From positions 1 to 23,680 of the forward strand of contig JAVWYO010000030.1 in assembly GCA_036661515.1 (NCBI GenBank): 23,680 bases of DNA, given 5' to 3'. Shown piece by piece: positions 1 to 7,975 of this stretch. The notes under the pieces are model-generated. The model was not told the DNA's origin. It ran no database searches and saw only the letters and a list, made by a program, of their open reading frames with translations. The stretch is from HGM05232 sp036661515. Lineage in GTDB: Bacteria > Bacteroidota > Bacteroidia > Bacteroidales > Muribaculaceae. Made by a program: the position numbers and the translations under genes. The stretch's first letter is position 1, and every line of letters begins with the position of its first letter.

Positions 1-834
1 TTCTTCACTATTTTCACTAACTAATACCCCCTCTTCTGTTAAATTGAGTGTTTGGATAGAAAATTTATCGTTATCGCCAGTGAATGGTTTAACAAAACGA
101 ATTCCCTTTTCAGTAACAATAAATGGCATTTTTGTAGTTTGAGAAATAGCATCACCACCCTCAGGAACGAAGTGCATTACGTGCTTTGCCGAGTTGGTGA
201 TTGTATATTTTTCACCACCGGCTTGTAGTATCAGTGAAGGGATTTTTGATGAAAACATTGACTTTTCAAGATTGTCGAGTTTTGCATAATATTCGCCCCA
301 GTCTTGTCCCACAGGGAGACGATGAAGATATATATCAACTCCACGTTTTTTGCCTCTTAAAGTCACTTCATTATCGGTTGCATTCATCACGATAAATTCG
401 TAGTCGCCAAGGTGTCCTCGTCCATCTTCATTATCTTCGCCAGTTTCGGGCAAGTCTTCGGGAGTAGAAAAATAATGGAATAATGAATTGTAGGTGTTAA
501 ACGATAACACAGGTCCATTATCGGCTATCATTTGGAAGAAGCTCGATTCTTGTTCCATCTTATTCATGGTCCATTCATTTTTTGACGCGATATTTACTGC
601 TGTATTTTTATCAAATTTCATCAAAAAGGTGTAGCCCTGCTCATCTTCCGTTGGAAAATATTCCATTGCCCAACCCGCCTCTGAGCTACATAGCAATTTA
701 TTATAATTTGCTACTGCTTCATTGAGGCGTTGTGCCGATGACTCATCAAATTTTGCCTCATCTTCGTTATTACATGAAGAAAATCCCAACAAGCATATCG
801 CGCTTAATAATATATAGTTTATTGTCTTTTTCAT
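1..834 (-). CDS. DUF4302-like lipoprotein, 3' end outside window
   Basis: This open frame starts at an ATG 10 bases after the stop of the zinc-metallohydrolase gene and stays open for 278 codons to the window edge, so the C-terminus is missing. The N-terminus is a lipoprotein signal with Cys21 in a GFSSC lipobox. The residues after it (NNEDE) are acidic, like the export signal that sends Bacteroidota lipoproteins to the cell surface. The mature part contains SSEAGWAMEYFP and later F-x-K-F-D type strands, which I recognise as the pattern of DUF4302 proteins, a family of unknown function found in SusC/SusD operons. The position as fourth gene of such an operon agrees. It is probably a surface accessory or ligand-binding lipoprotein; no catalytic motif is visible. 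The family assignment is from memory of its pattern. Confidence 0.72.
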   Translation of the reverse strand, partial: MKKTINYILLSAICLLGFSSCNNEDEAKFDESSAQRLNEAVANYNKLLCSSEAGWAMEYFPTEDEQGYTFLMKFDKNTAVNIASKNEWTMNKMEQESSFFQMIADNGPVLSFNTYNSLFHYFSTPEDLPETGEDNEDGRGHLGDYEFIVMNATDNEVTLRGKKRGVDIYLHRLPVGQDWGEYYAKLDNLEKSMFSSKIPSLILQAGGEKYTITNSAKHVMHFVPEGGDAISQTTKMPFIVTEKGIRFVKPFTGDNDKFSIQTLNLTEEGVLVSENSEE

Positions 835-844
835 TTGTGTATAT

Positions 845-1828
845 CTATTTTACTTGATTTACTTCTTCTCTTAATGCTTTGATGTCAAAATTCTTTTGAC
901 GTGTTTGAACTTCGGCTCTTAGCTTATCTAAGTCGATAGACCACGCATCTCTAAACCATTGACGTGCGATTGACACCTTTTGTAGTATTGTTGCTTTACC
1001 ATCAACGCCATCTAAGTCGGGCCCTTCTACGTATGATTGTTTGCCATCTGGGTCAAGTATTGGAGTCCACCCTTTTGATGCCATATCAAGTAGCATATTC
1101 CATTGTTCTTGGGTCATAGTGATAAAGTTGGCGATTGTCTCGGCATAATCTTCACGTGCTTGCGAACTTGCATAAGGAGATGTAAAGCCAAGAGATGCCA
1201 CTACTCTATAATCACGGTCTTGCCAATTAAATGGCTCATAATATTTTGACGAGATTTGATCAAATTCCTTTGGATAGGTTTTCGTCTGGTGTAATATGTG
1301 TGCAAACTCGTGGTGCATCGTCTTGAAGTAAAATTCATTGAGCATCACAAAGTCGCTTGGGTCAATACTATTTACACGAAATAATGAAACTTTCAATCCC
1401 CCCTCTGCAAGTCCAAGTATCATTGTGTGATTAGCAGGATTATATGCTGGTGAGCCTATCAAGTGTATTATTCTTGGACCATAATATTTCAAGAAGTCGG
1501 GATTTACTGCCGTAGCATAGGCATCAAACCATAAGTACTTCGTTAGCACAGCTAAGTCAATCGACCTATCGTAGGTTGCAGGCACGAGGTTATAGTCCAT
1601 GTCGGCACCCACATCTTGCATCTTATAACGGAATTGCAAGTTATATACTCCCTGAAAATTTGTCAATAGCCATTTGTCAAATTTATATGATGCCAAGGTT
1701 GGATCAAGCTCGGTGTCTTCGGTATCGAAGATGCTATTTGGGTCAAGATCATCATTATTGCACCCTCCAAGAGCCAATGTAACGACAGCCAACAGCGTAA
1801 TTCGTAATATATATTTTCTTATATTCAT
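845..1828 (-). CDS. SusCD-associated zinc metallohydrolase lipoprotein
   Basis: A 327-residue lipoprotein with Cys23 in an LALGGC lipobox followed by acidic residues (NNDDLD), suggesting surface display. The central motif HHEFAHILH (residues 172-180) contains a zincin HEXXH (His173, Glu174, His177). A later acidic cluster REDYAE (225-230) could give the third zinc ligand, though this is only inferred. Length, lipobox and motif match the family of zinc metallohydrolase lipoproteins encoded beside SusC/SusD pairs in Bacteroidota. It lies 15 bases after susD and 10 bases before the DUF4302 gene, so it should be translated from the same mRNA. The likely role is to cut or release a peptide-like or other hydrolysable ligand at the cell surface before SusCD import. 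The substrate is unknown. Confidence 0.87.
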   Translation of the reverse strand: MNIRKYILRITLLAVVTLALGGCNNDDLDPNSIFDTEDTELDPTLASYKFDKWLLTNFQGVYNLQFRYKMQDVGADMDYNLVPATYDRSIDLAVLTKYLWFDAYATAVNPDFLKYYGPRIIHLIGSPAYNPANHTMILGLAEGGLKVSLFRVNSIDPSDFVMLNEFYFKTMHHEFAHILHQTKTYPKEFDQISSKYYEPFNWQDRDYRVVASLGFTSPYASSQAREDYAETIANFITMTQEQWNMLLDMASKGWTPILDPDGKQSYVEGPDLDGVDGKATILQKVSIARQWFRDAWSIDLDKLRAEVQTRQKNFDIKALREEVNQVK

Positions 1829-1843
1829 AACAATGCTATATTA

Positions 1844-3508
1844 TTATTTATTTGACGATTTTTCATAACTCGCGTTCGATTTTATATGAGCTTCACCCTT
1901 TTTCACCATTTTCCTCTTTGTGGGTTCCATTCCTGCGGCGATTACCTCTGCTGGAATTTGGAAGGCTCGTCGTGGGTCTTCTTTTGTCAGCTTGTCCACT
2001 TTCTCTTTTCCTATCTTGTGGGTAATCTCTATGCCATAACGCTTGATGTCAAACCAGCGGTAGCCATCAAATATGGTCTCAATTCGGCGGAAGTGAAGTA
2101 GGCATTGCAAGAATGGCTCCATCTCACCCGACATTGAATATTTATCACTTGGGCACACTTCATCGATATGCAAAGGCTTGACAATCCCATATCCGGGATC
2201 TTTGCCATAAAAAGATTTGATTAAAGATGGCGTGAGGCTATCAAATACAGTTATTGTTGTCGTCTTTTGACGAGAATCGTCCCAAGTCTTCATATCGCTA
2301 ACTGCACCATCAATATTTCCAAGATATATGCGTGCTTCAGCGCGGCTAAGCAACACTTCTTCTGCCGTAAATTCGCAACGCACAATGTGTGTCCAGCCAA
2401 TTCCTGCTACTTTATCGGTATATTCAAATAATTCACCTGCTTTTGGGAACCACACTCCATTTTCTTGATTTCCGCTTACATATAGTTTACCACTATAACA
2501 TGGGTGAAAGTTATAACGACTCCACGTTGGACCAGGTCCGAAAATGGTAGCTTTTGCCGATTCACGGTTCACCGTATAACGATATTTACCGCTATATCGA
2601 CGTTCAAATGTGGCATTTGTTGCTACAAGCATTAAGTTGCTTGGAGAGTTGGCATTAATATATCCTTGTACAAGGGCATTAAATACGGTATAATCTACCG
2701 ACCATATTGTGCGCATTTGTGTTATTGGCGAGCCTGTTATTCCTCCTAATGCTTCGGTTGCATATTTCTCTACAAGATCATATTTTCTTTCATAAAGAAA
2801 GAATCGTGCAGCAAATGCATTGGCTGCTCGCTTGTTAAAGTGATACTTAGGAACTTCATATTTTGTGTCGTCAATCAATGGAAGACCTTCAAGCAAGTCT
2901 TTTTCAATCTTTTCGTAAACCTCACTAAGCGGAAGGCGAGCATAGTCAACAATCACAGTCTTCTCTGGCTCAGTAACGTAGGGAATACCTTGCACTGTCT
3001 TGCTTAACTCTGGTCCACGATAGGCTTGAGAGAACATGTTAGCAAGAGTAAAATGATTATATGCTCTCACAAGTAATGCTTCACCCTTTTGAGCGTTTAC
3101 TTCTTTAGCCCTGCCCTCAGCCTCAAATCTCTTCACGGCTTCAAGCACATGATTAGCTACTGCAATAGCATGATAGCAACCTTCCCACACCGATGATGGG
3201 GAGTCTTGCTGGTCATTTGCTTTTGCATCGTCCCAAGCATATATTTCATTGTCAATACGTTCGTATGACTCATAATTATATCTATTCCCTTGTTCGTCGG
3301 GCGAGTTATTATCGACAAAGTTATCACTACTCAATTCGCACATTAGTGAAATATTTCCTATGGAGTAGCCGTCAACAAGTACTTGCGACATCTGATCGGG
3401 AGTTTTTAAATCTACTCGATTATCTGGCACTTTATCAAGAAAATCATTACATGAAGTCAATGATAGTGTACTTAATAGGACTGTATATGTGATTATTCGT
3501 ATATTCAT
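1844..3508 (-). CDS. SusD/RagB-family substrate-binding lipoprotein
   Basis: A 554-residue surface lipoprotein that forms the lid of a SusC transporter. The signal ends in LSLTSC with Cys20 as the lipidated residue. The N-terminal half has the TPR-like helices of the family: a segment near residues 145-160 reading ALLVRAYNHFTLANMFSQAY, the conserved GIPYVTEP, and an LPLSEVYEKIEKDL helix. The C-terminal part carries the RRIETIFDGYRWFDIKRYG signature that closes SusD proteins. It follows susC by 21 bases and precedes the metallohydrolase by 15 bases. Family homologues bind glycans or peptides. With no carbohydrate-active enzyme in view, the ligand cannot be named. Confidence 0.95.
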   Translation of the reverse strand: MNIRIITYTVLLSTLSLTSCNDFLDKVPDNRVDLKTPDQMSQVLVDGYSIGNISLMCELSSDNFVDNNSPDEQGNRYNYESYERIDNEIYAWDDAKANDQQDSPSSVWEGCYHAIAVANHVLEAVKRFEAEGRAKEVNAQKGEALLVRAYNHFTLANMFSQAYRGPELSKTVQGIPYVTEPEKTVIVDYARLPLSEVYEKIEKDLLEGLPLIDDTKYEVPKYHFNKRAANAFAARFFLYERKYDLVEKYATEALGGITGSPITQMRTIWSVDYTVFNALVQGYINANSPSNLMLVATNATFERRYSGKYRYTVNRESAKATIFGPGPTWSRYNFHPCYSGKLYVSGNQENGVWFPKAGELFEYTDKVAGIGWTHIVRCEFTAEEVLLSRAEARIYLGNIDGAVSDMKTWDDSRQKTTTITVFDSLTPSLIKSFYGKDPGYGIVKPLHIDEVCPSDKYSMSGEMEPFLQCLLHFRRIETIFDGYRWFDIKRYGIEITHKIGKEKVDKLTKEDPRRAFQIPAEVIAAGMEPTKRKMVKKGEAHIKSNASYEKSSNK

Positions 3509-3529
3509 ATAAGTAATATTCTAAATTTA

Positions 3530-6500
3530 TTATAAACCTAATCTTAGCGTAAATGTAAATTGCTTTGGTGAAGGAGTTGCTACACCACCACTATTGAAAA
3601 ACTCTGGGTCTTGACCATTAAGTTTGCTATCACAATAGAGTAGGAACAAGTTTGTTGCTTGCAACTTAACCGATGCGCTATTAATGCGAAGGCTCTTGAT
3701 AAACGATTGTGGCAGGTCATAAGACACCGAAATCTCTTTCAAACGGATAAATCCACCATCAGCAATACGTGCTGTTGAATAGTTATAAGCGTTATAGGCA
3801 TATTCAAGATGGTCGATATTCTTATCTTGGCGTTTACTTGCTATTACTGGTATATCAGTATATTTTTCATCACCTGGTAAAGTCCAACGATTCTTAAATT
3901 CCTTTGGCATTGCCATCATATCGTCATATTCATTTGAGAAGATTGGATTAAGCCTTATCTTATTTCCAAATGAGTAAGTCAAGAATACATTTAATCGGAA
4001 ACCTTTCCAAGTTACTGTGTTTCCAAATCCCCCTGTAATAGTTGGGTCTGACGGACCTTCATATTTCAAATAACCAGTATTTGCAAAATCTTGGAAGTCG
4101 ATGTCGGCTATCGTGATTTCTCCTTTTTCGTTCTTAAATTGGGGTAATCCTTCGCTATTTAACCCCATAAATGGAATTGAGAATAGTGAACGAACGGGAT
4201 AACCTTGTTTTGCATATCCAGAGCCTGATACCAATTTTATTACGTTTGACCGTGCATCAAGATCTGTTATTTCATTCTTTGAATATGAAAATGTTAAGTC
4301 GGTAGTCCACGTTACTGCTTTTGTATCTAAATTCTTAGTTGAAATCATGAACTCTACACCATGCGACTTCATTGATGCTACGTTGGCATACTTCAATGTC
4401 ATTCCTCCAACTCCTTGAGTATATATCTCTCCAATAAGGTCGTAGTTGTTACGAACGTAGAAGTCTCCCGAAAAGTTTATGCGATTATTGATAAATCCCA
4501 AATCGGCTCCCACATTAAACTCATGTTTTTTCTCGTAAGTCAATCCATCATTTGCAACATCGGTCAATTGTAGCCCTATCTCTTGTACTGTTGATAATGG
4601 ACGCCAAGGCTTATATGGCTTATATATTGCGGTTGCATTCGACACATAATCGGGGCCACTCTCTGCTGTTAGAGAATATGATGCCTTTAGAGTTGCATGA
4701 GATAATACTGGATTTTCAAACCAGCTCTCCTCGTGCATATTCCATGCGCCAGATACATTCCAAGTAGGTAACCAACGTGATTTATTTGATTTCCCTAATT
4801 TATTTGAACCCTCATAACGAATAGTTCCATTAAGAATATATCTACCTTTATAAGAATAGGTTGCCGTTCCAAATGATGCAAAGTTTCTGCGATATGTCAA
4901 TGAATTTCCATAATATGTTGTATTCTCCTCATTTTGTTGCTTAAACAAATGATAATCTACAAATGGCATACCTCCATTATCGTAGCAAAATCCCCACCCT
5001 TGGAAATTTATTTTATTACGGTCAATCGAACTAAGTTCAAGACCTGCAAATACATTTAAAATATGAGTATTATTGAATGTCTTGTTATATTGTGCCGTTC
5101 CGCGAAAGTCATATTGCGATACACTGTATGTGTCATTATAATATATACCACCCTTTGGCAATACCGTTTCGGGCAGTGCATTCTCATTTTCGGGGTCGGT
5201 ATATAGATACGGATTCAAGTCGCGTATCGTTGCATCTTCGGGGTCGATACCTGCACGATAAGCATTAGCTTGATTTGAATGGTCTTTAACATGATGCTCT
5301 TGAACCGAACGTTGATAACGATATGCTCCAAGGGCATTTAACTCTAAACCAGCTATTGGTTTCCAGTTAAGTTCCATTTGGAATTTCAAATCAGTTACAC
5401 CTATATCTACATAGTTGTTCTCCAACTCATCAAAGATATTAAATCCAGTATAATTTCTTGTGTAGGTTTCACGTCTTTCAAGTGTTCGTGATGAGTTTAG
5501 AGCAAAACTATATGGATTTATATCAAACCCGCGTTTTACCTCTCCACTCACTACATCAATTTCTTGGCTTAATGTTCCCGGTGCTTTCTGTTTACGATAA
5601 GAATCACTCGTTAATAATGATACTCGTAACGTCCTTGACAAATCATAAGAGGCATTTGCATTAAAGGTATAACGATTTACCGAACTTGCCTGCGTCCAAC
5701 CTGGATCGAGCATTGCCGACAAAGATGTGTAAAAACGTCCCTTATCTGTTCCACCCGATATGCTCACTGAGTGATTTTGCATTATCGAATTTTTAAATAA
5801 TTCGTCAAACCAATCGGTGTTGCGATATTCAGCTCCTTGTAGATAACCATTCATTGCACTTTCGGTGTGTGGCAAGCCAAAACCGCCATTCTCATAGTCG
5901 CCTATCAACTGATACATCTTTCCATAAACACCCGAACTTGATGCCTTAGCAAGCGATGCAAATTCTAACCACCCCTTCGATTCCATTTCTTTATAGATAC
6001 CCATCTGCTCTTGAGAGTTACAGATGTTGAAATTCCCATAATTTGGTTTTAGGCGCATGGTTAATTCGCCTGTGTAATTAATGCTCGTTTTCCCAGCTTG
6101 GCCTTTCTTAGTCGTTACAACGATTACACCAGCCATAGCTCGTGCTCCATATATAGAGGTAGCAGAACCATCTTTTAATATTTGAAAACTTTCAATATCA
6201 TCTGAGTTTAACCCTGCAATAGCCGAAGAAATTAGAGTTACAGCATCTCCCGACGATAAATCATCGGCCGATACTTCTACCGCATCTTCCATTACAACGC
6301 CATCAACAACCCACAAAGGCTTGGAATTACCATAGATTGACGTCGCTCCACGTACACGTATCTTTGGTGCTGTACCAAAGGTTCCCGATACGTTTTGTAC
6401 AGACACTCCTGCTGCTCGTCCTTCGAGCGACCGGCTTATATCTGCCATTCCGTCAATTTTTGCTTTACCAGCATTAATTTGTGTTGTAGCTCCAGTGTAT

Positions 6501-6850
6501 AAGCGTTTGTCCATCTTTTGCATACCTGTTACCACAACCTCTTCCAATTGTTGACTATTAGAAGATAATACGATTTTCATTTCTCCATCAGCAGGCGACA
6601 CCTCTGCTGTTTTCATGCCGATATATGTAACGACAAGAGTAGACTTTTTTGAAGGGATTTTCAGGTTAAACTTTCCATCAAAATCCGTTGCCGTTGCATT
6701 TGATGGATTACCTTTCACCGCAACAGTCGCACCTATGATAGGTTGATTGTCGTCGGCCGATATCACAATACCTCTTACACTAATCTGGCAAATTGCAGAC
6801 AGAGATACTAATGACATGATAAAAGTCAATAATAGTTTTTTCAGACTCAT
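3530..6850 (-). CDS. SusC/RagA-family TonB-dependent outer membrane transporter
   Basis: An 1106-residue TonB-dependent transporter, of typical length for SusC proteins. In order it has a signal peptide (about 1-21), a carboxypeptidase-D-like beta-sandwich (about 23-95, with GIVISADDNQPIIGATV and the T-D-F-D-G-K-F turn), a TonB box EEVVVTG (103-109), a plug domain with GRAAGVSVQN and the IRVRGATSIYG stretch, and a long beta-barrel ending in FTFTLRLGL with a terminal leucine. It is the first gene of a four-gene minus-strand operon with susD, a zinc metallohydrolase and a DUF4302 lipoprotein. The extension domain that lets SusC receive an anti-sigma signal is not seen: the protein begins directly with the CarboxypepD-like domain, so control by an ECF/anti-sigma pair is unlikely. 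Confidence 0.96.
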   Translation of the reverse strand: MSLKKLLLTFIMSLVSLSAICQISVRGIVISADDNQPIIGATVAVKGNPSNATATDFDGKFNLKIPSKKSTLVVTYIGMKTAEVSPADGEMKIVLSSNSQQLEEVVVTGMQKMDKRLYTGATTQINAGKAKIDGMADISRSLEGRAAGVSVQNVSGTFGTAPKIRVRGATSIYGNSKPLWVVDGVVMEDAVEVSADDLSSGDAVTLISSAIAGLNSDDIESFQILKDGSATSIYGARAMAGVIVVTTKKGQAGKTSINYTGELTMRLKPNYGNFNICNSQEQMGIYKEMESKGWLEFASLAKASSSGVYGKMYQLIGDYENGGFGLPHTESAMNGYLQGAEYRNTDWFDELFKNSIMQNHSVSISGGTDKGRFYTSLSAMLDPGWTQASSVNRYTFNANASYDLSRTLRVSLLTSDSYRKQKAPGTLSQEIDVVSGEVKRGFDINPYSFALNSSRTLERRETYTRNYTGFNIFDELENNYVDIGVTDLKFQMELNWKPIAGLELNALGAYRYQRSVQEHHVKDHSNQANAYRAGIDPEDATIRDLNPYLYTDPENENALPETVLPKGGIYYNDTYSVSQYDFRGTAQYNKTFNNTHILNVFAGLELSSIDRNKINFQGWGFCYDNGGMPFVDYHLFKQQNEENTTYYGNSLTYRRNFASFGTATYSYKGRYILNGTIRYEGSNKLGKSNKSRWLPTWNVSGAWNMHEESWFENPVLSHATLKASYSLTAESGPDYVSNATAIYKPYKPWRPLSTVQEIGLQLTDVANDGLTYEKKHEFNVGADLGFINNRINFSGDFYVRNNYDLIGEIYTQGVGGMTLKYANVASMKSHGVEFMISTKNLDTKAVTWTTDLTFSYSKNEITDLDARSNVIKLVSGSGYAKQGYPVRSLFSIPFMGLNSEGLPQFKNEKGEITIADIDFQDFANTGYLKYEGPSDPTITGGFGNTVTWKGFRLNVFLTYSFGNKIRLNPIFSNEYDDMMAMPKEFKNRWTLPGDEKYTDIPVIASKRQDKNIDHLEYAYNAYNYSTARIADGGFIRLKEISVSYDLPQSFIKSLRINSASVKLQATNLFLLYCDSKLNGQDPEFFNSGGVATPSPKQFTFTLRLGL

Positions 6851-6937
6851 AAGCAGTTATTATATTTTTTATTGTTAATTCACGAACTAATCAATATCCA
6901 CTAACTCTACTTTGGAGGCAATTTTTTGTTTAAGGTC

Positions 6938-6958
6938 ACATTTCAACGATTGAAATGT
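6938..6958. promoter_or_regulatory. Perfect 9+9 dyad upstream of susC, operator candidate
   Basis: The arms ACATTTCAA and TTGAAATGT are exact reverse complements separated by CGA. The site lies 88-108 bases upstream of the susC start codon. Its shape fits a dimeric regulator site, or a short hairpin at the head of the susC leader. No regulator gene is adjacent, so the binding protein is unknown. Confidence 0.5.
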
Positions 6959-7227
6959 AATTGTTTTGCATTAAATTGCGGGCAAAATGCTATATTTTTT
7001 CTGTTATTCGTTTCCTTTTGCTCATATAACAGTGTGCAAAGAAAAACAATATTATCATAAAAAACTAATATTTTTCATTAAAAATGTAAGATAAACTTCA
7101 TTTTATTATCATATTTTTCAGGAAACAGCCATTTTCACGCCATTTTGAGGCATTTTTACCCACACATTTCTCAGCATACAAATTGCTTATTTTACATATA
7201 TTTACTAACTTTTCCTTAATTATTTAC

Positions 7228-7235
7228 TATGTTTG
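7228..7235 (+). promoter_or_regulatory. Bacteroidota -7 box for the kinase-like gene
   Basis: TATGTTTG matches TAnnTTTG exactly and lies 26 bases before the ATG at 7261. A matching TTTG at -33 is not present. If real, it places transcription start near 7242, which rules out the upstream TTG at 7183 as start codon. Confidence 0.4.
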
Positions 7236-7260
7236 CCGAAATATTAATCCATTTTTACAC

Positions 7261-7695
7261 ATGATTTCTTTAAAAACACTCATCGAAGAGAAAAAAATAA
7301 CGGCACAAGTAATAGCCCTAATTCAATTTCAGTTAACCGATATTATGGCAACAAGATGGGAGAAAAACATATCTTCTCCAATTTTATACACAACCAATAT
7401 AATGATTGATCAGAATAATAAATCCATTTCAATTATAGATTGTGGAAAAGCAAATGACAATGAAAACACCAATGACATCTATCAATATGGCATTATATTA
7501 AATGAGATACTCAACTCACAGCAAATAAACAACAACAAACTTCGCACAATTGCAAATCAATGTATTGCAGGCAACTACAACGACGTCACCACACTACAAC
7601 TCGCCCTCGAAAAGCGCCTCAGCAACCTAATATACATACCCCTCCTAATAATCATAATCCTCCTAATCACAATATTAGCCACCTTCTCCAACTAA
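7261..7695 (+). CDS. Small tail-anchored protein resembling a kinase C-lobe (pseudokinase)
   Basis: The frame is also open from a TTG at 7183, but the ATG at 7261 is preferred because a -7 box lies between the two. The 144-residue product reads like the C-lobe of a Ser/Thr protein kinase. NIMID (46-50) matches the end of the catalytic loop, IIDCG (58-62) matches the metal-binding IxDFG with Phe changed to Cys, NDIYQYGIILNEIL (71-84) matches helix F, and residues 96-120 follow the C-x(4,6)-N-D-x-x-T pattern of the last helices without the usual Arg. The N-lobe, the glycine loop, the Lys and the HRD motif are absent: only about 45 residues precede NIMID. A hydrophobic helix (123-140) ends the protein, so it should sit in the membrane as a tail anchor. 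Its partner is unknown. Kinase kinship is my reading of the pattern and needs a profile search. Confidence 0.6.
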   Translation: MISLKTLIEEKKITAQVIALIQFQLTDIMATRWEKNISSPILYTTNIMIDQNNKSISIIDCGKANDNENTNDIYQYGIILNEILNSQQINNNKLRTIANQCIAGNYNDVTTLQLALEKRLSNLIYIPLLIIIILLITILATFSN

Positions 7696-7975
7696 TCCCC
7701 TCCCAAAAATCCAATATTGAAGAAGTTTAACCTTAAAACATAGCCAGCGGAAATTTCTGGTAGATGAACGTGGTGGATTAGCCATATAGGTTACATATTC
7801 TGAAGATGAAGAAAGCGATATCGCAAATTCAAGTAGCAAGTGCGAAATTATTAGTAATTGAGCATGTGGCAGTTTCAGGAAATATTTGTAACTTAGCGGA
7901 TTGTTATAAATAGCGATATATCTCTTGACAAATATCAACTAACAAAACCGCTATAAAACCAATAAAGCACTAATA
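7696..7975. other. 280-base intergenic region before pdxA
   Basis: No confident gene is seen. A plus-strand frame at 7806-7913 would encode 35 residues starting MKKAISQIQV. It is in frame with an earlier ATG at 7764 but cut off from it by a TAG. It could be a tiny gene, a relic of a longer one, or chance. No terminator with a T-run is evident after the kinase-like gene, and no exact TAnnTTTG box is present before pdxA. Confidence 0.4.

Larger units (their letters stand above)
6851..7260. other. Divergent intergenic region, susC operon / kinase-like gene
   Basis: About 410 bases without a gene separate susC (leftward) from the kinase-like gene (rightward). It is strongly AT-rich. It holds a perfect dyad at 6938-6958, a series of T-tracts at 7101-7157, and a TAnnTTTG box at 7228-7235 for the rightward gene. 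I found no exact -7 box for susC on the minus strand, so that promoter may be activator-dependent. Confidence 0.6.

Noticed and set aside
7183..7260. N-terminal extension of the kinase-like protein from a TTG codon
   Set aside because: A good -7 box (7228-7235) lies between the TTG and the ATG at 7261, and the extension has no family-like sequence.
7675..7938. 87-codon minus-strand frame
   Set aside because: It overlaps the end of the kinase-like gene, has no recognisable motif or promoter, and the first residues are not like a signal or known domain.
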